Below, in pieces: positions 48,222 through 57,020 of a stretch of 62,083 bases of DNA (within the stretch, counting starts at the first letter, position 1; each line of letters starts with the position of its first letter). Made by a program: the position numbers and the translations under genes. The notes below the pieces were generated by a model. The model did no database searches. It saw nothing but the letters and a program-made list of their open reading frames with translations, and was not told the DNA's origin. Origin of the DNA: Candidatus Latescibacterota bacterium (GTDB taxonomy: Bacteria; Latescibacterota; UBA2968; UBA8231); NCBI GenBank assembly GCA_022827835.1, contig JAJEIO010000034.1, positions 1 through 62,083 of the forward strand, in the 5' to 3' direction.

Positions 48222-48566
48222 ATGAGCGAAAGCACCGACCCCCAAACTCGTACGGTCCCTACCCCTGAAGAAATGCCTTGGAGCATCAGCTATCTACGCG
48301 ACGATATTAAAGATCTGCGCACCCAGATAGGTGCCCTACACGAGCGTATCGACGAAACTAACCGATCATTGGGCGACCGCATTGACGAAACCAACAGGCG
48401 CATTGACGAAACCAACCGCTCATTGGGCGAACGCATCGACGAAACCAACCGCTCATTGGGCGAACAAATTCGCGCACTCCATAAGCGCATGGACACCTAT
48501 TTCCTTTGGATGATGGGCACGTTGGTGGCCATCACCAGCGTCCTCATTGCCGTCATCAAGCTCTGA
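48222..48566 (+). CDS. Repetitive coiled-coil protein with C-terminal membrane anchor
   Basis: 114 residues from ATG 48222, preceded by GAGGAG; the frame is open upstream but has no ribosome site. The middle is built of the unit RIDETNRSLGE, seen three times in full and once shortened, a hendecad-type helical repeat that should form a coiled coil. The C-terminus YFLWMMGTLVAITSVLIAVI is one transmembrane helix, so the coil probably faces the cytoplasm. Small proteins of this build occur next to restriction, phage and surface loci, but none has a firm function. The repeat is also visible at DNA level (48345-48464), so length variation by slippage is possible. Confidence 0.7.
   Translation: MSESTDPQTRTVPTPEEMPWSISYLRDDIKDLRTQIGALHERIDETNRSLGDRIDETNRRIDETNRSLGERIDETNRSLGEQIRALHKRMDTYFLWMMGTLVAITSVLIAVIKL
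48345..48464 (+). repeat. In-frame 33-nt minisatellite inside the coiled-coil gene
   Basis: Units at 48345-48377, 48399-48431 and 48432-48464 are full 33-mers; 48378-48398 is a 21-nt partial unit. The last two differ by one base (CGCATTGAC/CGCATCGAC). All are multiples of three, so gain or loss keeps the frame. Confidence 0.9.
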
Positions 48567-48765
48567 CCTGCCCCTCATCGGCCGGTCCCTCACCCATACC
48601 CGTCGGCGACCCCTCGAACGCGGTCGAGCTTACCAGTCGTCAACCATGCGACTGGCCTCGTCGCGGGAGAGCATGACCGGCAACAGTACGATCGCGACAA
48701 TGGCCGCACCGTAGCGTTCCAGTTGGCGCGGCCTATCCCTGCGATGCGTCCCAATTATAGCCCGT

Positions 48766-50331
48766 ATGCTACCAAAACTCTCATTTGCTGCCTTGCTCTT
48801 CTTGAGCACCGCCTTGAGCGCCCAGACGCCCGCGGCCGATACCACCATCGCCGGCCAAACCCTGCCCCTGCTCTCCATTGAGACGCTAATCGCCCAGCTA
48901 CAACGCCCGGCCAACGGCCCAGCCGTCGTCCACCGGCAAGTCGCCTTCCGCGGACGCCTGTTTGCACCAACTTCAGGACTCGACACCCTGCGCGTCCCCC
49001 TTGACTTAGAGCAAGTGTACTTTCTCGACGAGGTATCCTTCAGCCAAGTCGCGTTCCTCGCCCCAGTGCGCTTTGAACGCGTCCACTTCGCCGGTGGCCT
49101 CTCCTTTGCCGAAGCGCGTTTTACCGACGACTTCGCCTTGCGCTCAAGCCATCTGGCCAAACACACAACCTGCCAAAAAACTCACTTCCTCGGCGATGCC
49201 GACCTAACCGCAAGCCGCTTCGCCGGAGTCGCCTCTTTCGTCGGCGCGCGCTTCGCCGGCCAACGCGCCTACTTCGCCCAGACCCAATTCGACAACGCCG
49301 CCTACTTCGAGCAGGCCGCCTTTGCCGCGCCAGCCACCTTCACCGACGCCGCTTTCGCCGGAATCGCCTCCTTCAAGGAAACCGCTTGGGCGCAGCCCAT
49401 ATCTTTCGCTGGAGTCCGCTTCGCCGACCGAGCGCTGTTTTGGGACGCGCGCTTCGCCGAGGAAGTGTCCTTCGACAGCGGGCGCGCCGACGGAGAAGTC
49501 GCCTTCGACCGAGCGCGGTTCAGCGGCGAGGCATCCTTTGCCGACTTCACATTCGCACGGACAGCGAGCTTTCGCAGGGCGACCTTTGGCCAAGCACGCT
49601 TTGACGGAGCTTATTTCCGCCAAGAAGCCGACTTCAGCGACAGCGAGGGCCGCGTCATCCGCCTCAGTGCGTTCTTCAACCGCTCCCTCGACCTGAGCCG
49701 CGCTGCCTTCGCCCTGATCGACCTGCGGTCAGCCGAAGCGGATTCGACCTTCGCTGCGAACAGTCACCTCTACTTGCACCAGCCGCGCTTCGGCCGCATC
49801 CAAGTGCGTTGGCCCCAGCTAGCAGGCCATCTCGCCACAGCCGACTCAACCTACGCCACCGCCCTTCGGCTGAGCTCAGGTCGAAGCCTCGACCCGACCT
49901 ACGCCGCCCTGTACCACCAATTCCTAGCCCAAGGCCTGAACGGCGATGCCGCAGCCTGTCACGCCGAGCGCATGGACCACCAGCGCCTCGCACGCGCCTG
50001 GAACGAGCCAGCGCGCTGGGGCTTAGAACTATGGCGACTAAGTGCGAATTACGGCACGGCTCCTCAGCGAATAATTGCCTTCATGCTCACCATTATCCTC
50101 CTCTGCGGCTTGGCGTACCGCACAGCTCCTAACTCCATGCGCTCCGCCTCCGGCGCAGACCAGCCCACCCTCGCCGCCTGCATCGTCTTCAGCCTCTACA
50201 CCTTCATCCACCTCAACTCCCGCGCCTGGGACGCGACGGGCAAGCTCAAACTCCTCGCTGTTGCCGAGGCCCTGCTAGGCTGGGTCTCCTTCGGCCTGCT
50301 CATCGCCGTAGCTTTGGCCCACGTGCTGTGA
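48766..50331 (+). CDS. Pentapeptide-repeat protein with signal peptide and C-terminal membrane helices
   Basis: The protein has 521 residues. A signal peptide (MLPKLSFAALLFLSTALSAQ) is followed, from about residue 65 to 290, by a pentapeptide-repeat right-handed beta-helix with the core F/A-x-x-A-x-F (VRFERVHFAGGLSFAEARF, ASFVGARFAGQRAYFAQTQF). Residues about 420-521 hold hydrophobic segments (IIAFMLTIILLCGLAYR; LGWVSFGLLIAVALA). A beta-helix carried on membrane helices, with an exported leader, differs from the cytosolic gyrase-protecting Qnr type. Its role is unknown; envelope scaffolding is a guess. The gap 48567-48765 in front of it shows no gene. Confidence 0.8.
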   Translation: MLPKLSFAALLFLSTALSAQTPAADTTIAGQTLPLLSIETLIAQLQRPANGPAVVHRQVAFRGRLFAPTSGLDTLRVPLDLEQVYFLDEVSFSQVAFLAPVRFERVHFAGGLSFAEARFTDDFALRSSHLAKHTTCQKTHFLGDADLTASRFAGVASFVGARFAGQRAYFAQTQFDNAAYFEQAAFAAPATFTDAAFAGIASFKETAWAQPISFAGVRFADRALFWDARFAEEVSFDSGRADGEVAFDRARFSGEASFADFTFARTASFRRATFGQARFDGAYFRQEADFSDSEGRVIRLSAFFNRSLDLSRAAFALIDLRSAEADSTFAANSHLYLHQPRFGRIQVRWPQLAGHLATADSTYATALRLSSGRSLDPTYAALYHQFLAQGLNGDAAACHAERMDHQRLARAWNEPARWGLELWRLSANYGTAPQRIIAFMLTIILLCGLAYRTAPNSMRSASGADQPTLAACIVFSLYTFIHLNSRAWDATGKLKLLAVAEALLGWVSFGLLIAVALAHVL

Positions 50332-50347
50332 TTAGGCCTTTTCACCT

Positions 50348-50366
50348 CTGGCGGTCCACCACCAGC
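50348..50366 (+). repeat. 19-bp direct repeat, left of the PIN toxin module
   Basis: CTGGCGGTCCACCACCAGC matches 51366-51384 at 18 of 19 bases. The pair brackets about 1 kb that contains only the toxin-antitoxin genes. The repeat is itself partly palindromic. Confidence 0.6.
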
Positions 50367-50510
50367 CCAGTATCGGTTAGTATTGCTTCCATGAGCCGAA
50401 TTTTTGTAGCCGGAAACAATCGTTTTTGTGCCGCTAAGTGCGAAAGGAGTATATTCTAGCCCATGCTATTCACTAAGGAGCTAAGCAAAGTAAATCGAAG
50501 CAGGTACTAA

Positions 50511-50759
50511 ATGGACAAAACATTCTCTTATTTGGAGACTCTGTCGCGGGAAACCGAAAAATCCGAGTCCGAAGTAATGACACTGGCATTTCAGAAGGGA
50601 GTTCAGCAGATGTGGCGAGAACGCATCCTGGGACGCTACTTGCGACGAGAAATCACCCGCGATGAAGCAATAGAAGGGGTGGGCGTGGATTGGGTGGAAC
50701 TAGCCGAACGCCAGCATCAAGCCATGATGGAGGATATTGAGTGGGCCATGGGCAGGTAG
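50511..50759 (+). CDS. Antitoxin, UPF0175-like partner of a PIN toxin
   Basis: The protein has 82 residues. The N-terminal helix-rich part (SYLETLSRETEKSESEVMTLAFQKG) looks like a ribbon-helix-helix-type DNA-binding start, and the rest (RREITRDEAIEGVGVDWVELAERQ) is the toxin-binding tail seen in UPF0175-like antitoxins. It overlaps the downstream PIN gene by 19 bp. The assignment rests on size, helical pattern and partner. It would repress its own operon and block the toxin. Confidence 0.65.
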   Translation: MDKTFSYLETLSRETEKSESEVMTLAFQKGVQQMWRERILGRYLRREITRDEAIEGVGVDWVELAERQHQAMMEDIEWAMGR

Positions 50760-51241
50760 AACAGGCCGTCGCGGATGCAGGCCCTCTCATTCACCTGCAC
50801 GAAGTAGGACAAATCGATCTACTGAATTTATTCAAGGTACTCTACATACCCGGTGCCGTGTGGGCAGAGAGTGCCAATAGAATCAATAGTCCCCCACTGA
50901 ACCTCAATAACATACGACATCATACCCTTGCTGCTAGCGATGTCGATCACTTTATCCAAACGCATTCACTAAGCAACTTGCATGTAGGCGAGCGGGAAAG
51001 CCTCTGCCTCTGCAACCAACTAGACATACCCATTCTATTAACCGATGATCTGGCCGTTCGGGAAGCAGCTAGGCGACTATGCGTACGGCCTGTAGGCTCA
51101 TTAGGCATCGTCGTCAGAGGACATAAAGAAGGAGTTTTAACTTATTCCGAAGCCGAGAAGAGCCTTATAGCACTTTATGAGGAAAGCAGCTTATTCGTGA
51201 CACAGACCATAGTAGAAATCGCCATTGAGCAGTTGGCCTGA
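50741..51241 (+). CDS. PIN-domain toxin of the DUF3368 type
   Basis: 166 residues from GTG 50741, which has GGAGG 7 bp upstream inside the antitoxin gene. Acidic PIN residues are present: D in VADAGPLIHLHEVG, E in HVGERESLCLC, and DD in ILLTDDLAVREAA. The GIVVRGHKEG motif after them is usual for DUF3368 proteins. PIN toxins cleave RNA with Mg or Mn. The length fits. The module is bracketed by 19-bp direct repeats, the right one inside the end of the tautomerase gene. Confidence 0.8.
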   Translation: MGHGQVEQAVADAGPLIHLHEVGQIDLLNLFKVLYIPGAVWAESANRINSPPLNLNNIRHHTLAASDVDHFIQTHSLSNLHVGERESLCLCNQLDIPILLTDDLAVREAARRLCVRPVGSLGIVVRGHKEGVLTYSEAEKSLIALYEESSLFVTQTIVEIAIEQLA

Positions 51242-51359
51242 GCAATCTAATAAAGAAAGAACTCCCTCAAGCGATATTATGCTGGTGGACGAGGAGGATC
51301 GCCGGGCCGTGCTTCTATGGCCACGGCGTCCTCCTAGCGAAAGGGATCGTTCGATCACC

Positions 51360-51551
51360 TTATTGCTGGCGGTCCGCCACCAGCACCCCACCCCGTGCCC
51401 AGTTCTCGCGCTCGCATTCTTCGAGCACTACCGTCGTCCCCTCCCGGGGAGCATCACAGGTATCCACGATGGCTTGGGTCAGCGCTTCGACTAAGGCCCG
51501 CTTCTGCTCGGTGGAACGCCCCGCGAGCATCTTCACGTTGATAAACGGCAT
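51360..51551 (-). CDS. 4-oxalocrotonate tautomerase family protein
   Basis: The protein has 63 residues. AGGAGG precedes ATG 51551. After Met removal the N-terminal proline (MPFINVKMLAGR) is the catalytic base of the family, and Arg11 of the mature chain is present. The second arginine usual near position 39 is not at that position (T), so activity may differ from 4-oxalocrotonate tautomerase. Family members form hexamers and interconvert keto and enol acids. It converges with the PIN gene and is divergent from the FG-GAP gene at 51583. The end of its coding region carries the right 19-bp direct repeat. Confidence 0.8.
   Translation of the reverse strand: MPFINVKMLAGRSTEQKRALVEALTQAIVDTCDAPREGTTVVLEECERENWARGGVLVADRQQ
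51366..51384 (+). repeat. 19-bp direct repeat, right of the PIN toxin module
   Basis: CTGGCGGTCCGCCACCAGC, one mismatch to 50348-50366. It encodes the last residues (VADRQQ) of the tautomerase on the other strand. Confidence 0.6.
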
Positions 51552-51582
51552 CGTTCATCCTCCTGTTTAGTGGTTAGTAGAC

Positions 51583-53244
51583 ATGTGTCTAGTCTCACAA
51601 TCTGCACGCTCGCGCAGCCGATTTCAAGTATGGGGTCTCGCCCTCGCCAGCATCCTCAGCGCCTGCACCCCTAAAGACCCTCCAGCACCGCTAGTGCATT
51701 TCGCCGACGCTGGAGACGCCGCTGGCATCGACTTCGTCCACTACAACGGCTTTTCCGGCTCCTACTACTACGTCGAAACCTTCGGTGCCGGAGCCGCCTT
51801 CCTCGACTACGACGGCGACGGCCGCCTCGACCTCTACCTCGCCAACGGTACCTACCTAACCGGCCATCCCCCAGACCAGCCGCCGGTCAACCGGCTCTAT
51901 CGCAATGCGGGCGCGGGCACTTTCGCCGACGTCACCGCCCACAGCGGCAGTGCTGACCCCGGCTACGGCTTTGGCGTCGCAGCCGCAGACTACGATGCCG
52001 ACGGCGACCCCGACCTCTTCGTCGCCAATTACGGCCCCAATGCCCTCTACCGCAACGACCAAGGCACCTTTGCCAAAACGTCGGCCGGCCTAGCAGATCC
52101 GCGCTGGGGCTCCAGTGCCGGTTTCCTCGACTACGATCTCGACGGCGATCTCGACCTGTTCGTCGCCAACTACGTGCGCTACGCTCTCGACGATGAATCC
52201 GTTTGCCAACAGGGCCAAGTGCGCTCGTACTGCGAGCCGAGCGTGTACGACCCCACCGGCGACCTCCTCTACCGCAACGACGGTGCCACCTTCGCCGACG
52301 TCACCGAGGCCACCGGCATCGCACTCAAGGGGAAGGGACTGGGCGTCGCGCTCGCCGACTACGACCGCGACGGCGACACCGACATCTACGTGGCCAACGA
52401 CGGCACCATGAACTTCCTCTACGCCAACCAGCATAGCACCTTCGCCGAAGTCGGCTTGATTGCCGGCACCCGCTACAACGAGCACGGGCACGCCGACGCG
52501 GGCATGGGCGTCGATTTTGGCGACTACGACCGCGATGGCGATGCCGACCTCTTCGTCACCAACTTCGCCTTTGAAACCAACGCCCTCTACCGCAACGACG
52601 GCCAAGGCCAATTCGCCGTCGCCACCCAGCGCCTAGGGCTGGCAGATCCCTCGTACCGACCCCTTGGCTTTGGCACCAAGTTTTTCGATTACGACAACGA
52701 CGGCGACCTCGACCTGTTCGCCGCCAACGGCCACGTCATCGACCGCATTGCAGAAGTGGATTCGAGCCAGACCTATCGGCAACCCAACCAGATGTTCCGC
52801 AACGACGCGGGTCGCCGCTTTGCCGATGTCTCAGCCACGATGGGACCAGATTTCCAAAAGGCCAACGCCGGCCGGGCCACGGCTGTGGCCGACTACGACG
52901 ACGATGGCGACCTCGACCTCCTAGTGACCACAGTAGCAGCCCGGCCGCGACTGTTGCGCAACGACGGCGGCAATGCTCGCCACTGGCTACAAATCCTGTT
53001 GGTGGGAAAAATCCATCCCGATGCCCTCGGCACGCGGGTAGAGGTTGTGGCCGACGGGGTGCGCCAAGTGCAGGAGCGCCAATCAGGCGGCAGCTATCTA
53101 TCCAGCCACGACCCGCGTCTGCACTTCGGGTTGGGCACTGCAACGAGCGCCCAAGTGGAAATCCACTGGCCGGACGGGACGCAGCAGGTCCTCGAAAAGG
53201 TCTCCGCCAACCAGGTGCTCAAGGTAGCACAGCCGGACCCCTAG
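51583..53244 (+). CDS. FG-GAP/VCBS repeat lipoprotein with ASPIC/UnbV domain
   Basis: The protein has 553 residues. The leader ends ASILSAC, a lipobox, so it is probably a lipid-anchored envelope protein. Seven propeller Ca-loops occur (DYDGDGRLDLYLANG, DYDADGDPDLFVANY, DYDLDGDLDLFVANY, DYDRDGDTDIYVAND and others). The end has LGTRVEVVADG..SGGSYLSSHDPRLHFGLG and VEIHWPDG, an ASPIC/UnbV domain. It is a paralogue of 2801-4567 but anchored differently. The next gene converges with a 4-bp overlap. The biochemical role of the family is not established. Confidence 0.85.
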   Translation: MCLVSQSARSRSRFQVWGLALASILSACTPKDPPAPLVHFADAGDAAGIDFVHYNGFSGSYYYVETFGAGAAFLDYDGDGRLDLYLANGTYLTGHPPDQPPVNRLYRNAGAGTFADVTAHSGSADPGYGFGVAAADYDADGDPDLFVANYGPNALYRNDQGTFAKTSAGLADPRWGSSAGFLDYDLDGDLDLFVANYVRYALDDESVCQQGQVRSYCEPSVYDPTGDLLYRNDGATFADVTEATGIALKGKGLGVALADYDRDGDTDIYVANDGTMNFLYANQHSTFAEVGLIAGTRYNEHGHADAGMGVDFGDYDRDGDADLFVTNFAFETNALYRNDGQGQFAVATQRLGLADPSYRPLGFGTKFFDYDNDGDLDLFAANGHVIDRIAEVDSSQTYRQPNQMFRNDAGRRFADVSATMGPDFQKANAGRATAVADYDDDGDLDLLVTTVAARPRLLRNDGGNARHWLQILLVGKIHPDALGTRVEVVADGVRQVQERQSGGSYLSSHDPRLHFGLGTATSAQVEIHWPDGTQQVLEKVSANQVLKVAQPDP

Positions 53245-55046
53245 CGGCCCAACGCCCGCATCTGTACCTCTTCGTAAAACTGACGCAAGCGCTCGCGCTC
53301 GGCGGGCAAGTGATCAACCGCTCGTTGGAGGACGTGCGCAGCTCGGGCTAAATCGCCCATCTGCCCGTAGAGGCGAATCATCTCCACATAGGCTGGTAGC
53401 AGCTTGGGATTAGCCTTGAGCGCGGCCTCGTAGTAGCTAAAGGCTCCTTCTATGTCTCGCTGCATGATCCGCACGTGCGCCAGGTTCATCCACGGCTCAA
53501 CTTGCCGAGGGGCTTTTTGCGCCACCCGCGCAAAAATTGCTTCGCCGCCTGCGAGGTCGCCCAGCGCCGCCTTGACCCCACCTAAGTTTAACCACGCCTG
53601 CCAGTATTCAGGATCCTCAGCCACCGCCCGCTCAAACGCCGCCAATGCCCGCTCTTTGTCTCTGACCTCGGCATAGGCGTTGCCCAGATTGTAGTGGATG
53701 GCTGCATCCCCTTCCATGTCCATCGGCGCTAGATGACTGTTGGCCGCCAACGCAAAGACCAAACAGACAGCCAACCCCAGCCCCAAGTTGCGCCAATAGC
53801 CCGCCCTCCCCCAGTCCCACAGCGCCCACAGCCCATAGGCGGCAAAGACCATGAGCACCGGCAGCACTGGCACCCGGTAGCGCGCCGCCACAAAAAACGC
53901 GATCACTCCCAGGCAATAGCACAGCATGTACAGCAGTGGCCACGTCGGCCCGATCCGCCGCAGACTCAGCAGCATCCCCCACAGCGCTAAAGGGGCCACC
54001 AAACCAAAGGGGAAGGCAATACCCGCTTTCCACAGAGTCGCCGACAGCACCGTTGAGTACGTGCGCCAGAAGTAAATCGGCTGGTTGCGCCCCCGCTCGT
54101 CGCCGTGCCAAAAAGCCCCTAACTTGCGCCCCATCAACCCCAGCCACCCAGTCGGATCACCCCGGATGTAGTCCCAAGCCCGAGCGGCAAAATAAGCCGA
54201 CTTAGCCGAGGGCCGCTCAATCCCCTCCCGCGCCGGTTGAGTGACTAAGTCGTCCCATTCCCACCCCGGACGGATAGCTACGGTCTCTACATAGGCGGAA
54301 TTATTGCCGATGTACAGGTTGATTCCCGCGTTGTAGGAAATCCCCACCCCATCGCCGCCGATGGCCCAGTTGCGCCAAGCCACCGGCGTGACAGCCAAGA
54401 CCACGCCAAGTGAAAACGCACCGGCCCAGAGCAAGCCCTGCCGACGGGGAGTGGTCCATAAGAGGACGATGGGCACGGCGACCGCAAAGGTCAGCACGGT
54501 CGGCACGGCCAACGCACCAATGCCAAAGGCCACCCCAGCACCCAAAAATCCCCAACGACTCGGACGACGCCAGACGCGCAACAGCACCACTAGAGCCAGC
54601 AGATCGACGAAGGCGGCCAACGAAGCCGGCAACAGCTCGCCGTCAAAAAAGATCAGCGGCCCGCACAGCGCCGCGCCGACTCCAGCCAGCAACCCCACCA
54701 CCGGATTGAACAAAGCGCGTCCGATCCACCAACTCATCGCGCAGACCAGCGCCCCTAGCAAAGCCTGCACAAAGCGCACGGCGTAAAAAAATGATTCTGG
54801 GAAAAGACTCTTTACCGCCCCGAGGAAATACGGGTAGAGCGGCGGCTGCCAAAACGGCCCCTCGCCGACACCCAACCAGTTGCCTGCGGCCAAGCGCTGG
54901 GCGTGATGGGTGTACGTCTTGGCATCGACCGCCGGATGTGCAAAAAGCGGACTCGCATCTGCTTCGAAGATATAGACGACCCGCACCACCAAGGCGAGGA
55001 CGAAGACGAGCCAACCTAAGCGTCCACCCTGTAGCCTAGCGCTCAT
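53241..55046 (-). CDS. GT39/ArnT-like membrane glycosyltransferase with C-terminal TPR domain
   Basis: The protein has 601 residues. The N-terminal 420 residues are a multi-spanning GT-C fold with HPAVDAKTYTHHAQRLAAG and PFWQPPLYPYFLGA, the acidic loop and PPLYP motif of dolichyl- or polyprenyl-phosphate-sugar-dependent transferases. After residue 450 come three TPR-like units (IHYNLGNAYAEVRDKERAL; AWLNLGGVKAALGDLAGG; PWMNLAHVRIMQRDIEGAF) plus a fourth degenerate one. It would transfer a lipid-linked sugar onto protein or lipid on the outer face of the inner membrane, with the TPR part selecting acceptors (inference). It is divergent from the DUF6785-type gene, 18 bp apart. Confidence 0.8.
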   Translation of the reverse strand: MSARLQGGRLGWLVFVLALVVRVVYIFEADASPLFAHPAVDAKTYTHHAQRLAAGNWLGVGEGPFWQPPLYPYFLGAVKSLFPESFFYAVRFVQALLGALVCAMSWWIGRALFNPVVGLLAGVGAALCGPLIFFDGELLPASLAAFVDLLALVVLLRVWRRPSRWGFLGAGVAFGIGALAVPTVLTFAVAVPIVLLWTTPRRQGLLWAGAFSLGVVLAVTPVAWRNWAIGGDGVGISYNAGINLYIGNNSAYVETVAIRPGWEWDDLVTQPAREGIERPSAKSAYFAARAWDYIRGDPTGWLGLMGRKLGAFWHGDERGRNQPIYFWRTYSTVLSATLWKAGIAFPFGLVAPLALWGMLLSLRRIGPTWPLLYMLCYCLGVIAFFVAARYRVPVLPVLMVFAAYGLWALWDWGRAGYWRNLGLGLAVCLVFALAANSHLAPMDMEGDAAIHYNLGNAYAEVRDKERALAAFERAVAEDPEYWQAWLNLGGVKAALGDLAGGEAIFARVAQKAPRQVEPWMNLAHVRIMQRDIEGAFSYYEAALKANPKLLPAYVEMIRLYGQMGDLARAAHVLQRAVDHLPAERERLRQFYEEVQMRALGR

Positions 55047-55064
55047 TGCGAATGTACTCGCTGA

Positions 55065-57005
55065 ATGGTATCGTTAGTGGCCATCAACCAACAGACAACT
55101 ATGCGCTCATCCTTCCTCGGCACCTGTTTCTCCTTCGTCCTCGTCTTAGTCTTTACCGTCTGCATGACCTTTACCAGTGTGCGGACCTACGTCCTCTATG
55201 GCAACTACACAGGGCTGACCGATCACTTCAACACCGTCGGCGTCATCTTCCTAATCTTCTGGATCGTGGTCGTCGCCCTCGCGCTGCGCCTGCTCCACCC
55301 GCTCTTGCGCCTCTCACCAGCCAATTTCGCCTTGGTCTATGCCGCGCTCATGGTCGCCGTAGTGCTGCCCTCTATGGGCTTTGGCGGCTACTTCATCCCG
55401 CTCATTGCCGGCGTCTTTTACTACGCCACCCCAGAAAACAACTGGTCCGACCTGCTCTGGCCGCACATTCCCCACTGGGCCGTCCCCCGCGACCTCGAAG
55501 CGATCCGCCAGCTTTTTGAAGGCACGGATGCTGCCGCGCCCGTGCCTTGGGCCTTGTGGGCCGGGCCGCTGTTGTGGTGGGGCCTCTTCATGCTGGCCTT
55601 CTTCTTGGTCAGTATCGCGCTGATCAGCCTCGTCCATCACCAGTGGTCGCGCCAAGAGCGCTTGGTGTACCCCCTCGCCGCCGTCCCCAACATGCTCCTC
55701 GAAAGCTTGGAAAACCCCGCCGCGTCCATTCTCAAAAGCAAGCTGTTGTGGCTGGGGTTTCTCATCGCTTGGACGCTGCCGACCGTCAACATGCTCGACC
55801 GAGTATTAGACATCGAGATCATCCACGGCTTTGGCATCCCCGGCGGTCGTATCGAGATCCGTCAATTCGGGCTTAGTTACGGGCTTAACACCGACCTGCT
55901 GGTCGTGGGCTTGAGCTATCTGGTCGGCCTCAACGTGCTGTTCAGCGTCTGGTTTTTTCACCTTCTCATCGCCGCCGAGGGCGCACTGCTCAACTGGCTA
56001 GGCATTTCCCTATCGCTGCCGGCCCAGCCCCACGCACCCAACGTGCTGCTCGCCCATCAGCAGATTGGCTCGCTCGCGTGCATCGTCGGAATCTCGCTGT
56101 GGATGTCGCGCCATTTCCTGCGTCGCCAGTGGCGGCTGATCATCAGCGGTGCCCCAGACCGGGACAACCCGATCTCGCCGCGCACCGCCGCTCTGCTGGG
56201 ACTCGTCGGCCTGACGTACATGACTGGCTTCCTCTGGGCCAGCGGCCTGAGTCTGATCTGGAGCATCATCTTCCTGCTAGTCGCGCTGGTGATCTTCTTC
56301 GGCATTGCCCGCCTGTTGGCCCAGACCGGGATCGGCCGCCTGCGCGCTCCAGCCTCCGTGCCGCCGATCCTGACCAATCTCGTGGGCACCGCCCCTTTTG
56401 GTGCCCAAGGACTGAGCGCAATGGGGCTGAGCATGGTCTGGACGGCCGACCTTCAGCTCTTTTTGATGGGTACCCTCGCCCACGCCTTCAAAGTCTGCGA
56501 GCCAGCTCGGCTCAAAATCAGCGGACGCAAGCTGGTGTTCTTTTTGTCCGCCGCCATGATCGTCGGCCTCATAACCACCATGGTCTGCTACATCTGGCTG
56601 GGCTACCGCCACGGCTTGATCCACGGCTACGGCTGGTACTTCGTCAGTTCGCCGCAATACCATTGGTCCTGGGTCGCCAATTCGATCAACAATCCCAACC
56701 CCGCAGAGCCGCTGGTGGCCGTGTTCCTCGCCGTTGGCGCGGGCCTCGCCGGGCTGCTCGCGCTGGCCCAGTACCGCTTCGCCGGCTGGCCTTTGCATCC
56801 AGTAGGGCTGGGCATCGCCCTGACCAACACTGTCTCTATCGACTGGTTCGGGATTTTCTTGGCCTGGCTGATTAAACTCCTCGCCCTGCACTACGGCGGC
56901 ATCCGGCTCTACCGCACCCTGCTGCCTTTTTTCATCGGCCTGATCTTGGGCACCTGCGTCGGCGTCGGCGGCGCGTCGCTGGTCTATGCGTTTTACTATT
57001 ACTGA
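55065..57005 (+). CDS. Polytopic membrane protein of the DUF6785 type, second copy
   Basis: Up to 646 residues; ATG 55065 and ATG 55101 are both possible and neither has a clear ribosome site. About 14 hydrophobic segments occur. It shares with 5847-7787 the central HHQWSRQERLVYPLAAVP and the C-terminal WPLHPVGLGIALTNTVSIDW and LIKLLALHYGGIRLY, though overall similarity is modest. Family members look like transporters, but no substrate is known. The aldo/keto reductase gene converges on it, 15 bp away. Its partner gene, if any, is not the sugar isomerase seen next to the first copy. Confidence 0.75.
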   Translation: MVSLVAINQQTTMRSSFLGTCFSFVLVLVFTVCMTFTSVRTYVLYGNYTGLTDHFNTVGVIFLIFWIVVVALALRLLHPLLRLSPANFALVYAALMVAVVLPSMGFGGYFIPLIAGVFYYATPENNWSDLLWPHIPHWAVPRDLEAIRQLFEGTDAAAPVPWALWAGPLLWWGLFMLAFFLVSIALISLVHHQWSRQERLVYPLAAVPNMLLESLENPAASILKSKLLWLGFLIAWTLPTVNMLDRVLDIEIIHGFGIPGGRIEIRQFGLSYGLNTDLLVVGLSYLVGLNVLFSVWFFHLLIAAEGALLNWLGISLSLPAQPHAPNVLLAHQQIGSLACIVGISLWMSRHFLRRQWRLIISGAPDRDNPISPRTAALLGLVGLTYMTGFLWASGLSLIWSIIFLLVALVIFFGIARLLAQTGIGRLRAPASVPPILTNLVGTAPFGAQGLSAMGLSMVWTADLQLFLMGTLAHAFKVCEPARLKISGRKLVFFLSAAMIVGLITTMVCYIWLGYRHGLIHGYGWYFVSSPQYHWSWVANSINNPNPAEPLVAVFLAVGAGLAGLLALAQYRFAGWPLHPVGLGIALTNTVSIDWFGIFLAWLIKLLALHYGGIRLYRTLLPFFIGLILGTCVGVGGASLVYAFYYY

Positions 57006-57020
57006 GACAACCGCTGTGCC

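Noticed and set aside
48345..48464. Regular 33-nt repeats considered as a CRISPR array
   Set aside because: Units are adjacent without spacers, in frame and inside a gene with good start and membrane anchor.
48630..49166. 178-codon minus-strand frame opposite the pentapeptide gene, ending LERYGAAIVAIVLLPV
   Set aside because: Most of it is antisense to the clearly coding pentapeptide repeats. The last 35 codons, in the gap, look protein-like but are too short to call a remnant.
51280..51350. Imperfect GGAGGA..TCCTCC hairpin between the PIN toxin and tautomerase genes
   Set aside because: Mismatched stem, no U-tract on either side; too weak to call a terminator.
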